Shown here: positions 26,666 to 34,958 of the stretch, one piece after another | Layout of the letters: each line of letters starts with the position of its first letter | Numbering within the stretch: the first letter of the stretch is position 1 | NCBI RefSeq assembly: GCF_025506355.1 | Contig: NZ_JANZYP010000040.1 | Coordinates: 1-64,000 of the forward strand | DNA length: 64,000 nt | Direction: 5' to 3' | Source: Sphaerisporangium corydalis | GTDB taxonomy: Bacteria; Actinomycetota; Actinomycetes; Streptosporangiales; Streptosporangiaceae | The notes under the pieces: model-generated | Databases searched by the model: none | Told to the model about the DNA's origin: nothing | The model's input: the letters and a program-made list of their open reading frames with translations, nothing else | Position numbers and translations under genes: made by a program

Positions 26666-29326
26666 ATGAAGGGTGAATGGCCGTTCGTCGGCAGAGAAAG
26701 GGAAATGACCACGATAACCGCCGCGTTACGAATGCCGGGCCAGGCGGGCGTGGCGCTCACCGGGCCGGCCGGGACCGGCAAGACCGAGCTGATGCGCAAC
26801 ACGCTCGCCCGGCTGGCGCGGGCGGACCGGAGCTACAAGGTGCTGCCGACCATGACCTGCACGGCGGGGCCCCCGACCCCGTTCGGCGCCGTCCACCGCA
26901 TCCTGCCTCGCCCGCCCGCCGAGGAACCGCCCATGTGGAACCCCGTGCAACGCGCCGCCGAGGCGCTGAAGGCGACGGCGGCCGGCCGGACCCTGGTGGT
27001 CAGCGTCGACGACGCCCACCTCCTCGACGACCTGTCGATGCTGCTCATCGCCGAGCTGAGCCGCTCGGGCGCGGCCCGCGTGGTCGTGTCCATCCGCGAC
27101 GGGGAACGGGCACCGGAGCCGCTGACGGCACTGTGGCAGGAGCGCGTGCTCGAACGCATCGACGTCCACCCCCTGTCGGACGCCGAGATGGAGGCGGCCC
27201 TCGCCAAGGCGCTGGACGGGCAGATCGAGCGGACCACCATGGCCAGGCTCCAGGGCGCGGCCCGGGGCAACCCCCTGCTCCTTCGCGAGCTGGTCGAGTC
27301 CGGGCAGGCCGAGGGGACGCTGACCGACAGCGAGGGGGTGTGGCTGTGGCGCGGCCCGTGGAAGGCCTCGCCCCGGCTGCGCGAGCTGATCCGCGCCCGC
27401 GTCGCCCGTCTGGACGCCGACCAGCGGCACGCCCTGGAACTGCTGGCCTTCGCCGGCGTGCTCGGGCTGAGCCTCCTGGCCCGGCTGACGTCCCCGGTGG
27501 CGATCGAACGGCTGGAACGCTCAGGACTGGTGCAGATCGACCGCGACGGGGACCGCGTCCAGGTCCGCCTCGGCCATCCGCTGCACGGGGACATCGTGCA
27601 CGCCACCCTGCCGGTGACCAGGGCACGGGCCCGGCAGGCGGAACTGGCCGACGCGATAGAGGCCTACGGCGCCCGCCGGGGGGACGACGCGCTGCACGTG
27701 GCGTTGTGGCGCCTGGAGAGCGGCACCCCCGCCACGCGTGAGTCGCTCCTCGCGGCGGCCAGGCAGGCGTGGGGCGGGTACGACGTCCGGCTCACCAGGC
27801 GCCTGGCCAAGGCCGCCATCGCCGCGGGCAGCGTCGAGGCCGTGCCCCTGCTCGGCGACCTGCTGCTGTTCAGCGGGGGCCCCGGCGAGGCCGAGGCCTT
27901 CTACGCCGCGCCCCCGGCCTGTGCGGACCGGCACGGGCGCGTCCGCCTGGACTTCGTCCGGGGGGTCAACCTCCTGTGGGCCCACGACCGCGTGGACGAC
28001 GGCCTGGCCCTGCTCGCGGCCGCCGCCCCCGCCATGCTCGCCTCGTCCTGGCGCGACGACCTCGGGCCGACGTACGTGGCCTGGCTGGCGTACGTGGGGC
28101 GGTGCGAGGCGGCGCTGCGGCTGTCACGGGAACTGGCCGAGCTGCCCGGACTGAGCGCGGCGGGCGAGACCGTCCGGCTCGCGGCGCACAGCATGGTCAC
28201 CGCGTTCACCGGACGTAACGTCGAAGGCAGCCAGGCCGCCCGCCGGGCACTGGACCGGATGGACGACCATGTCGCGACCTACCCCTGGCTGCGCGGCATC
28301 CCCACGCTGGGCGCGGTCTACGCGCTCCAGTTCGCCGGTGACCTCCGGGGCGCCGACCTGGCCGCCCGGCACTGGCACGACACCATGACGGGCAACCCGA
28401 CCGCGTGGCCGTACGCGACCACGCTGTCGTCGCTGGCCCTCGGCCGCTCGGCCCGGCTGCTGGGGCGGGCCCGCTCCTCGGTCAGCCACCTTCGTGACGC
28501 CCGGCGGCTGTGGGCCGAGCAGGAGACGAACGTGCTCGCCCACGTCGGCGCCGCCGAGCTGGCGCACTCCCTGGCGCTGCTCGGCGACCTCGACGGAGCC
28601 CGCCGGCTGCTCCAGGAGGCCCGCGCGCGCCCGCTCGACGCGTTCGCCCTGTTCAACTTCTCCCTGGACGCGGCGGCCTCGGCCGTGGCGGCGGCCGAGG
28701 GCGACATCGGCGGCGCCGTGGCCGTCAGCCTGCGGGCCGCCGGTCGCGCCGGGGAGATGGGCGCCCACTCCTGGGAGCTCTGCCTGCTGCACGACGTGGT
28801 GCGGCTGGGCGAGCCGGGCGCGGCGCTCGACCGGCTGGCGGAGCTCGCGGGCACGGCCGACGGCCCGCTTCCCCCGCTCTTCGCCCGGCACGCCGCCGCC
28901 CTGGCGGGCCGGGACGCGGCAGGGCTGGACGCGGTCGCCGCCGGCTTCGCGCGCCTCGGCGCGCACCTCACGGCCGCGGAGGCCGCCTCCCAGGCCGCCG
29001 GCGCGCACCGCGAGCGCGGGATGAAGGACTCGGCGGGCAGGTCGTCCTGGCACGCGGCGGAGTGGACGGCGCTGTGCGAGGACGCGCGCACCCCCGCGCT
29101 GGACCTGAGCCTGGCCCCGGTCCTCACCCGGCGCGAGCACCAGATCGCCCTGCGCGCGGCCCGTGGCGAGACCAACCCGCAGATCGCCACGGCGCTCGGC
29201 ATCGCGGCCCGCACGGTCGGCAACCACCTGTCCCACAGCTACGACAAGCTCGGCATCAGCGGCCGGGCCGAGCTTCCCGGCCTGTTCCGCGACCACGGCG
29301 GGCACCACGGCCCCGCGCCCCGCTGA
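26666..29326 (+). CDS. LuxR-family regulator with N-terminal AAA/STAND ATPase (LAL type)
   Basis: An 886-aa regulator. Residues 1-200 form an ATPase with Walker A GPAGTGKT (33-40) and Walker B LVVSVDDAHLLDD. Residues 340-800 are TPR-like helical repeats; the C terminus (about 815-870) is a LuxR/GerE helix-turn-helix starting LTRREHQIALRAARGETNPQ. LAL proteins are ligand-responsive activators. A -10 TACAAT at 26654-26659 puts the predicted transcript start on the ATG itself, and no Shine-Dalgarno is present, so it appears leaderless. Target genes are unknown. Confidence 0.88.
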   Translation: MKGEWPFVGREREMTTITAALRMPGQAGVALTGPAGTGKTELMRNTLARLARADRSYKVLPTMTCTAGPPTPFGAVHRILPRPPAEEPPMWNPVQRAAEALKATAAGRTLVVSVDDAHLLDDLSMLLIAELSRSGAARVVVSIRDGERAPEPLTALWQERVLERIDVHPLSDAEMEAALAKALDGQIERTTMARLQGAARGNPLLLRELVESGQAEGTLTDSEGVWLWRGPWKASPRLRELIRARVARLDADQRHALELLAFAGVLGLSLLARLTSPVAIERLERSGLVQIDRDGDRVQVRLGHPLHGDIVHATLPVTRARARQAELADAIEAYGARRGDDALHVALWRLESGTPATRESLLAAARQAWGGYDVRLTRRLAKAAIAAGSVEAVPLLGDLLLFSGGPGEAEAFYAAPPACADRHGRVRLDFVRGVNLLWAHDRVDDGLALLAAAAPAMLASSWRDDLGPTYVAWLAYVGRCEAALRLSRELAELPGLSAAGETVRLAAHSMVTAFTGRNVEGSQAARRALDRMDDHVATYPWLRGIPTLGAVYALQFAGDLRGADLAARHWHDTMTGNPTAWPYATTLSSLALGRSARLLGRARSSVSHLRDARRLWAEQETNVLAHVGAAELAHSLALLGDLDGARRLLQEARARPLDAFALFNFSLDAAASAVAAAEGDIGGAVAVSLRAAGRAGEMGAHSWELCLLHDVVRLGEPGAALDRLAELAGTADGPLPPLFARHAAALAGRDAAGLDAVAAGFARLGAHLTAAEAASQAAGAHRERGMKDSAGRSSWHAAEWTALCEDARTPALDLSLAPVLTRREHQIALRAARGETNPQIATALGIAARTVGNHLSHSYDKLGISGRAELPGLFRDHGGHHGPAPR

Positions 29327-29364
29327 GGAGCCACGCCGCGGGGGTGATCGGTAGAGTGGCCGGG

Positions 29365-29787
29365 ATGCGACATGTCGGGCTGATCGCCACCGTCCTGGTG
29401 CTGACCGCCGCCTGTGCCGAGGGGCTGACGCTCGGCCAGACGACGTCGATCCTGCGGGACGACGCCGCGGTGCTGAGCCGCATCGAGCTGGACGGCAAGA
29501 CCACCGCCCTGACCGCCGACCGCTCCGGCTGCCCGCAGGGGACCGGGCGCAGCGTGTACACCATGACCGGCGACATGCCCCAAGGGGCCGAGGCCGCGGT
29601 GACCTCAACACTGGCCAGCGAGTTCCACACGATGGGGTACCAGGAGGCCGAGGGGCCGCACGCGCAGTTCGGAGTGAACGTCAGCGTGCTGCGCAAGGAG
29701 TCACTCGGCATCGTCTTCACCGTCACACTGCGCACCCGGAAGCCGAACGTGGAGATCTCCGGCAAGACCGACTGCCTCCCCGGCTGA
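29365..29787 (+). CDS. Small putative lipoprotein, copy 1
   Basis: A 140-aa protein with a lipoprotein signal peptide ending in the lipobox LTAAC (Cys about residue 17). The mature part includes ILRDDAAVLSRI, a DRSGCPQG cysteine motif, SVYTMTG, and a terminal GKTDCLPG. The same ordered motifs recur in the protein at 63256-63699, so the two are paralogues. Two Cys outside the lipobox may form a disulfide. Function unknown; no characterised family recognised. It lies 38 bp after the LuxR gene. Confidence 0.75.
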   Translation: MRHVGLIATVLVLTAACAEGLTLGQTTSILRDDAAVLSRIELDGKTTALTADRSGCPQGTGRSVYTMTGDMPQGAEAAVTSTLASEFHTMGYQEAEGPHAQFGVNVSVLRKESLGIVFTVTLRTRKPNVEISGKTDCLPG

Positions 29788-29899
29788 CGCCACCTCCCAC
29801 GACACGCACGACACGACACCGCACGCACCACAGGACGGATCATTGCGGGCGGGGCATAAATGCGTTTCCGGCGCGGCGAATGCCCTCTAGATTGACGGC

Positions 29900-30748
29900 G
29901 TGGACATCGGGATCACCACCTTCGCCGGCGTGTACGGCATGGAGCCGCCCGCGATCGGTCGCGCGGTCGAAGAACGCGGCTTCGAGTCGCTTTTCTTTCC
30001 GGAACACACCCATATCCCCGTGCACAGCCGGCGGCCGGACGGGAGCTCCCCCCGGCCCTACGCTGAAACCTACGACCCGTTCGTGGCGCTGTCCGCGGTC
30101 GCTGCGGTCACCCGCACTCTCAAGCTCGGCACCGGAGTGTGCCTGGTGACGCAGCGGGACCCGATCGTGACGGCCAAGCAGGTCGCGTGCCTTGACCAGC
30201 TGTCCGGCGGCCGGTTTCTCTTCGGCGTCGGCGCCGGCTGGAACCGCATGGAGCTGGCCAACCACGGCACCGACCCCCGCACCCGGATGGCGCTGCTGGC
30301 CGAACGGGTGCAGGCGATGCGCCGGATCTGGACCGACGATGAGGCCGAGTTCCACGGAACGTACGTCGACTTCGACCCGATCTGGTCCTGGCCCAAGCCG
30401 CTGCAGCGTCCGCATCCACCTGTCTTGGTCGGCGGCAACGGGCCGGGCGCCGAGGATCGGGTTCTGGCGTTCGGCGATGGCTGGTTCCCGCAGTGCGACG
30501 GGCTCGCGGACGCCGCCGAACTGAGCGAGCGTGCCGTGGCACTACGCCGGCGTGCCACCGACACCGGCTGGGGACGGATCCCGATCACGGTGTTCAACGC
30601 CGCGCCGGACCGCCGGCTGCTTGACGCGCTTGCCGACGCCCGCATGGACCGGTGCCTGCTGTTACTGCCGGCCGGGACCGAATCGCAGATGCTCGCCCAA
30701 CTTGATACGTGGGCACCTTTCGCGTCCATGTGGCGACAGGTCACGTGA
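29900..30748 (+). CDS. F420-type LLM-class oxidoreductase
   Basis: A 282-aa luciferase-like protein beginning MDIGITTFAGVYGMEPPAI. It has the TIGR03619-like features FFPEHTHIP, LKLGTGVCLVTQRDPIVTAKQVACLD, GGRFLFGVGAGWNRMEL, and PVLVGGNGPGAEDRVL, supporting F420 as cofactor. The substrate is unknown. GTG 29900 follows a -10 TAGATT (29888-29893) by six bases with no ribosome site, so the message is probably leaderless. It is convergent with the sugar-type operon. Confidence 0.87.
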   Translation: MDIGITTFAGVYGMEPPAIGRAVEERGFESLFFPEHTHIPVHSRRPDGSSPRPYAETYDPFVALSAVAAVTRTLKLGTGVCLVTQRDPIVTAKQVACLDQLSGGRFLFGVGAGWNRMELANHGTDPRTRMALLAERVQAMRRIWTDDEAEFHGTYVDFDPIWSWPKPLQRPHPPVLVGGNGPGAEDRVLAFGDGWFPQCDGLADAAELSERAVALRRRATDTGWGRIPITVFNAAPDRRLLDALADARMDRCLLLLPAGTESQMLAQLDTWAPFASMWRQVT

Positions 30749-30797
30749 GCGCGACGGAGCTTCGTCCCCTTGACGGTGGGTCCGCCGCGGTGCCGGG

Positions 30798-31676
30798 TCA
30801 GAGCACTTCGGTGACGTAGCGGCGGGCGAGGGTGGCGATCACCTCATGGCCGTCGGCGGCCCACACGTCGGCGTTGAAGATCTCCACCTCAATTGGACCC
30901 GTGTAGCCCGCCGCGTCGACGGCGGCGCGCAGCGGGCGGAAGGCGATCACGCCGTCGCCCATCATGCCCCGGCCGAGCAGCGGGTCCGCCGGCTGCGGCA
31001 CCAGGAAGTCGCAGACCTGGAAGGACGCGATCCGGTCGCCGGCCCGGGCGATCTGCGTGAGCACCTCCGGGTCCCACCACACGTGGAAGGTGTCGACGAC
31101 CACACCGACCTCCTCGACCGGCCAGCGGGACGCCAGGTCCACGGCCTGCGCCAGGGTGGACAGCACCGCGCGGTCGGCGCAGTACATCGGGTGCAGCGGC
31201 TCCAGGGCCAGCCGGACCCCCGAGGCGGCGGCGTACGGCACGATCTCGGCGAGGGTGGCGGCGACCCTGGCCCGGGCCCCGGCCAGGTCCCGCGACCCCG
31301 GGGGCAGCCCCCCGACGACCAGGACCAGGCAGTCGGCGCCCAGCGTGGCCGCCTCCTCGATCGCCCTGCGGTTGTCCTGGACCGCCGGGCCGGGGTCGCC
31401 GGTCAGGAAGCCGCCCCGGCACAGCGACGACACCCGCAGGCCGGCGTCTCGGACGAGCCGGGCGCTCGCCGAAAGGCCGTGTTCGGCGACCTGCTCGCGC
31501 CACAGCCCGATCGCGGGGATCCCGTACCGCGCGCACCCGTCCACGGCCTCGGCCACCCCGAGCCGCCGCGTCGTCCACTGGTTCAGGGACAGCCTGGCGA
31601 GACGCGGGTCGCCCGGGGCCGGGGTCGCGATCGACGCGGGCCGCCCGCTCGGCACGTCCACACCGTACCCGGTCAC
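30798..31676 (-). CDS. Sugar phosphate isomerase/epimerase-like TIM barrel
   Basis: A 292-aa xylose-isomerase-like TIM-barrel protein. Conserved points include LSLNQWTTRRLGVAEAVDGCARYGIPAIGLWRE at the first barrel strand, VSSLCRGGF, LALEPLHPMY (metal-binding Glu), VGVVVDTFHVWWDPEV (Asp/His metal ligands), and IEVEIFN with the final Glu. It probably isomerises or epimerises a keto sugar derived by the Gfo/Idh oxidoreductase upstream. It is the third gene of the operon; the GTG at 31676 is a choice among several weak starts. Confidence 0.82.
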   Translation of the reverse strand: MTGYGVDVPSGRPASIATPAPGDPRLARLSLNQWTTRRLGVAEAVDGCARYGIPAIGLWREQVAEHGLSASARLVRDAGLRVSSLCRGGFLTGDPGPAVQDNRRAIEEAATLGADCLVLVVGGLPPGSRDLAGARARVAATLAEIVPYAAASGVRLALEPLHPMYCADRAVLSTLAQAVDLASRWPVEEVGVVVDTFHVWWDPEVLTQIARAGDRIASFQVCDFLVPQPADPLLGRGMMGDGVIAFRPLRAAVDAAGYTGPIEVEIFNADVWAADGHEVIATLARRYVTEVL

Positions 31677-31737
31677 GCGGCGACCCCGGCCGTGCCGTCG
31701 GCGGTCACCGGGCGCTTCGGACGCGGCGCACGCGCGG

Positions 31738-32886
31738 TCACGAGGTGATCCCGGCCGTGGCGAGCATGGCCCGCATGCGGGACTCGGCCAGGCCGGGGTC
31801 GGGGAGGAGCCCCGCCCGGTCGGCGAGGCGGTAGACCTCGGCCAGGTGGACGACGGAGCGCGCGGACTGCGCCCCGGCGACCATGGTGAAGCCGTCCTGG
31901 TGCCCGGCGAGCCACGCCAGGAACACCAGCCCGGTCTTGTAGTTGTACGTCGGCGCCTCGAAGATCTTCCGGGACAGCGGCACTGTCGGCGCGAGCAGTT
32001 CCCGGTAGCGGGCGGCGTCGCCCGCGTCCAGGGCCTGGAGCGCGGCGGAGGCGACCGGCGCGATGGCGTCGAAGACGCCCAGCAGCGCGTCACTGCCCGA
32101 CTCGATGAGCGGCGAGTAGTTGAAGTCGTCCCCGGTGTAGAGCCGCACCCCCGGCGGGAGGGCCGCACGCAGGCGCGTCTCGTGGCCGGCGTCCAGGAGC
32201 GACACCTTCACCCCGTCGATGCGCGACGCGTGGGCGCGGACCAGCCCGAGCAGCGACTCGGTGGCCGCGCCGACGTCGCGCGAGCCCCAGTAGCCCGCCA
32301 GCGAGGGATCGAACATCTCGCCGAGCCAGTGCAGGATGACCGGCCGGTCCACCTCCGCCAGCACCCGCCCGTACACCGCGTGGTAGTCCTCCGGCGAACG
32401 GGCGAGCGCCGCGAGCCGCCGGCTCGCCATCAGGATCACTCCTGCGCCGGTGGCCTGGACCAGCTCGACCTGCTCGGCGTAGCCGGAGACCACCTCCGTG
32501 AGCGAGGACGCGTCGCCGGCGTGGTCGGTGCCGGCCCCGCACGACACCAGCGCGGCCGGGTCGCCGTACCCCTTCGCCTCGGCCGCCGTGCGCGTGACCA
32601 GCTCACGCGTCGCGGCCCAGTCGAGCCCCATGTTGCGCTGGGCGGTGTCCATGGCCTCGGCCACCCGGAACCCGTACGACCACAGGTGGCGGCGGAACCG
32701 GAGCGTCGCCTCCCAGTCCACGGCCGCGGGCGCGCCGGGGGTGTTGTCGCCGAACGGGTCGGCGACCACGTGCGCGGCGGCGTAGGCGACGCGGCTCCTG
32801 GGCGGTCCCGGCGGGTGCGGCCAGGCGACCGGCGGGCCGGGCTCGTGCTCCGTGAGCCGCCCCCCGGCGGCGGGCAGGACGATCAC
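31738..32886 (-). CDS. DUF993 / dihydrodipicolinate-synthase-like protein
   Basis: A 382-aa protein of the DUF993 group. Features include RNMGLDW, VSCGAGTDHAG, ILHWLGEMFDPSLAGYWGSRD and DGVKVSLLD, the last with a Lys placed like the Schiff-base lysine of DapA-type aldolases. Members always sit beside Gfo/Idh and TIM-barrel sugar enzymes, as here, and are predicted to cleave or condense a sugar-acid intermediate. The GTG start overlaps the stop of the upstream gene as GTGA, and GGAG lies nine bases upstream. Confidence 0.8.
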   Translation of the reverse strand: MIVLPAAGGRLTEHEPGPPVAWPHPPGPPRSRVAYAAAHVVADPFGDNTPGAPAAVDWEATLRFRRHLWSYGFRVAEAMDTAQRNMGLDWAATRELVTRTAAEAKGYGDPAALVSCGAGTDHAGDASSLTEVVSGYAEQVELVQATGAGVILMASRRLAALARSPEDYHAVYGRVLAEVDRPVILHWLGEMFDPSLAGYWGSRDVGAATESLLGLVRAHASRIDGVKVSLLDAGHETRLRAALPPGVRLYTGDDFNYSPLIESGSDALLGVFDAIAPVASAALQALDAGDAARYRELLAPTVPLSRKIFEAPTYNYKTGLVFLAWLAGHQDGFTMVAGAQSARSVVHLAEVYRLADRAGLLPDPGLAESRMRAMLATAGITS

Positions 32887-34034
32887 AGGACGATCTCCGG
32901 CAGCTCCACGCGGCGACCCTGCGCCGAGGACCGCAGCCCGCACTCGGCGAGCTGGACGCCGCGCGCGCCGGCGAGCAGGTCGTGGGGGTAGGGGGTGCCC
33001 TCGACGACGGCCCGCACGAACATCTCCCACTGGACCTTGAAGCCGTTGTCGAACTCCTCGTTGTCGGGGACCTCCCGCCAGTCGTCCCGGAACGAGTGGG
33101 TGACCGGTAGGTCGGGGTTCCAGACGGGTTTGGGGGTCATGGCCCGGTGCTGCACGCGGCACCCGCGCAACCCGGCGACCGCGCTCCCCTCCGTCCCGTC
33201 CACCTGGAACTCCACCAGCTCGTCCCGGTTGACCCGGACGCACCAGGAGGAGTTGATCTGCGCCACCACGCCGCCTTCGAGCTCGAAGATGCCGTACGCC
33301 GCGTCGTCGGCCGTGGCCCGGTAGGCGCGGCCGGACTCGTCCACGCGTTCCGGTACGTGGGTGGCCACCCGAGCGGTGACCGCCTCGACCCGCCCGAAGA
33401 TGGTCGAAAGGACGTACGACCAGTGGCAGAACATGTCGAGCGCGATGCCGCCGCCGTCCTCGGCCCGGTAGTTCCACGAGGGCCGCTGCGCCGCCTGCCA
33501 GTCGCCCTCGAAGACCCAGTAGCCGAACTCCCCCCGCACCGACAGAATGCGCCCGAAGAAGCCGCCGTCGACCAGGCGCCTGAGCTTGAGCAGGCCCGGC
33601 AGGAACAGCTTGTCCTGCACGACGCCCGTGCGCACCCCGGCCCGGCGGGCCAGCCGGGCCAGCTCGACGGCCTCCTCCAGCGTCTCGGCCACCGGCTTCT
33701 CGGTGTAGACGTGCTTGCCCGCCTCGATCGCCTGGGTGATGGCCTTGACCCGGGCCGTGGTGACCTGGGCGTCGAAGTAGACCTGGACGCCGGGGTCGCG
33801 CAGGGCGCCCGCCAGGTCGGTGGTCCAGCGCTCCAGACCGTGCCTCCGGCAGATCTCCCGCAGTCGCTCCTCGCTCCGACCGGCCAGGACCGGTTCCAGC
33901 AGGACCCGCTCGCCGCCGGACAGGGCGACGCCGCCCTGCTCGTTGATGGCCAGGATCGAGCGGACCAGGTGCTGCCGGTAACCCATGCGGCCGGTGACGC
34001 CGTTCACCAGCACGCCCAGGGACCGTGTCGCCAC
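32883..34034 (-). CDS. Gfo/Idh/MocA family oxidoreductase
   Basis: A 383-aa NAD(P)-dependent oxidoreductase and first gene of a three-gene operon. The N-terminal Rossmann domain has GVTGRMGYRQHL, and the signature EKPVAETLEEA supplies the catalytic lysine; the C-terminal alpha/beta domain follows. Likely substrate is a cyclitol or sugar. I place the start at GTG 34034 because GGAGGAGG lies five to six bases before it; the ATG at 34058 would add eight residues without a ribosome site. Expression probably depends on a LacI-family regulator via two operators upstream. Confidence 0.87.
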   Translation of the reverse strand: MATRSLGVLVNGVTGRMGYRQHLVRSILAINEQGGVALSGGERVLLEPVLAGRSEERLREICRRHGLERWTTDLAGALRDPGVQVYFDAQVTTARVKAITQAIEAGKHVYTEKPVAETLEEAVELARLARRAGVRTGVVQDKLFLPGLLKLRRLVDGGFFGRILSVRGEFGYWVFEGDWQAAQRPSWNYRAEDGGGIALDMFCHWSYVLSTIFGRVEAVTARVATHVPERVDESGRAYRATADDAAYGIFELEGGVVAQINSSWCVRVNRDELVEFQVDGTEGSAVAGLRGCRVQHRAMTPKPVWNPDLPVTHSFRDDWREVPDNEEFDNGFKVQWEMFVRAVVEGTPYPHDLLAGARGVQLAECGLRSSAQGRRVELPEIVL

Positions 34035-34064
34035 GAAGGCCTCCTCCGGCTTCCCCATTCGCTC

Positions 34065-34108
34065 GGGAAAGCGCTTTCTGGACGAGCGCTCTTGGGAAAG
34101 CGCTTTCT
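34065..34108. promoter_or_regulatory. Two LacI-family operators
   Basis: The 15-mer GGGAAAGCGCTTTCT occurs twice, at 34065-34079 and 34094-34108. Each holds the perfect palindrome GAAAGCGCTTTC (34067-34078 and 34096-34107), typical of LacI-type sugar repressors. Spacing is 29 bp centre to centre. They lie just downstream of the predicted -10, overlapping transcription start and leader, consistent with repression of the operon at 30798-34034. Confidence 0.75.
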
Positions 34109-34112
34109 CGGC

Positions 34113-34142
34113 ACCGTAAGGAGCATTCAGCGCCAAGGTCAA
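34113..34142 (-). promoter_or_regulatory. Predicted promoter of Gfo/Idh-DUF993 operon
   Basis: On the minus strand -35 TTGACC (34137-34142) and -10 TACGGT (34113-34118) are 18 bp apart. The LacI-type operators begin five bases beyond the -10. The arrangement is a classical repressible promoter. Confidence 0.6.
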
Positions 34143-34172
34143 GAGGTCCCGGCCCTCTTCCCGCGATCCGGT

Positions 34173-34200
34173 TTGCCAACGCGGGGATCGGCGATAAGGT
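34173..34200 (+). promoter_or_regulatory. Predicted tRNA promoter
   Basis: -35 TTGCCA (34173-34178) and -10 TAAGGT (34195-34200) with a 16-bp spacer, ending 13 bp before the mature tRNA 5' end. Spacing to the gene fits a short tRNA leader. Confidence 0.6.
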
Positions 34201-34213
34201 TGGCACAAGCCGA

Positions 34214-34290
34214 CGCGGGGTGGAGCAGCTCGGTAGCTCGCTGGGCTCATAACCCAGAGGTCGCAGGTTCAAATCCTGCCCCCGCTACCA
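34214..34290 (+). tRNA. tRNA-fMet (CAT), initiator
   Basis: A 77-nt tRNA with encoded CCA. Anticodon stem-loop CTGGG-CTCATAA-CCCAG gives anticodon CAU with three consecutive G:C pairs. Positions 1 and 72 (C and T) are unpaired and the D-stem has A11:T24. These three features together mark the initiator rather than the elongator tRNA. It is preceded by a promoter and followed by a very strong hairpin. Confidence 0.93.
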
Positions 34291-34294
34291 AGAT

Positions 34295-34332
34295 CAGAGG
34301 CCCGGTCTCCGGAAACGGAGACCGGGCCTCTG
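34295..34332 (+). terminator. Strong hairpin terminator after tRNA
   Basis: A perfect 17-bp stem with a GAAA tetraloop starts four bases after the tRNA CCA. The short T-containing tail GACCGTTTGT follows. Stem length and position make it the likely tRNA terminator. Confidence 0.85.
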
Positions 34333-34469
34333 ACCGTTTGTAGGCAAGATTTAAGGCGGAGTCGATGGTCTACTGGTCGATGACCGGCACCGCCACCCCG
34401 CCCTGGCGGACGGCGTCGCTCCTCGGCCTGGCGGCACGGACCGGCCGGTGATGCTGATGGCCGGCAGGA

Positions 34470-34946
34470 TCAGAAGCCTTCGATGGACACCATCGGCCCG
34501 CCGTCGAGATACTTCACAAGGGCCGCGCGCGTCGTCGGCACGAACTCCGATGGCACTTGCTCGGCGGCGAACCACGCCACCTGAGAGTGTTTGTGTGGCT
34601 CAGCGTTCACCGGTTCACCGGTCCAGGCATGCGCCACGAAGACGATGGTCAAGAATCCGTTCGGAGCCTCGACACCCCACGCGCCGTGGATGATGCCTGC
34701 GACCGCCAGCTCGGCCGGATCCACGACCAGGCCCGTCTCCTCCTTCAGCTCCCGAACGGCTGTCGCGGTGATGACCTCGCCCTTGTCTGCCTTGCCGACT
34801 GGCAGGTCCCAGTGCAGCGGAGCGAACTTGGCTTCGGGCCCACGCTGGATCAGCAGCACCTGACCCGCTGCCGTGTCGTGAACGATGACGGCGGCGACGA
34901 GCAGCGTGTGGGAGTCAAGCGACGGGGGCAGGGCGGTGTCGGTCAC
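34470..34946 (-). CDS. Nudix hydrolase
   Basis: A 158-aa Nudix-fold hydrolase. The Nudix box is complete: GKADKGEVITATAVRELKEE followed by TGL, with the REXXEE metal-binding glutamates. Family members hydrolyse nucleoside diphosphates linked to other groups (mutagenic nucleotides, ADP-ribose, NADH); the substrate is not evident. It starts GTG 12 bp after the stop of the TPR-regulator gene, so the two are probably co-transcribed and the regulator may use or sense its product. Confidence 0.88.
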   Translation of the reverse strand: MTDTALPPSLDSHTLLVAAVIVHDTAAGQVLLIQRGPEAKFAPLHWDLPVGKADKGEVITATAVRELKEETGLVVDPAELAVAGIIHGAWGVEAPNGFLTIVFVAHAWTGEPVNAEPHKHSQVAWFAAEQVPSEFVPTTRAALVKYLDGGPMVSIEGF

Positions 34947-34958
34947 AGATCAATTCTT

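Noticed and set aside
31738-34272. An 844-codon frame covering DUF993 and the Gfo/Idh region
   Set aside because: Only its last 382 codons (from GTG 32886) have DUF993 features; the rest is an out-of-frame reading of the Gfo/Idh gene.
34214-34332. tRNA as integration site of a mobile element
   Set aside because: No integrase, direct repeat of the tRNA end or phage-like genes follow; the downstream hairpin explains the sequence.
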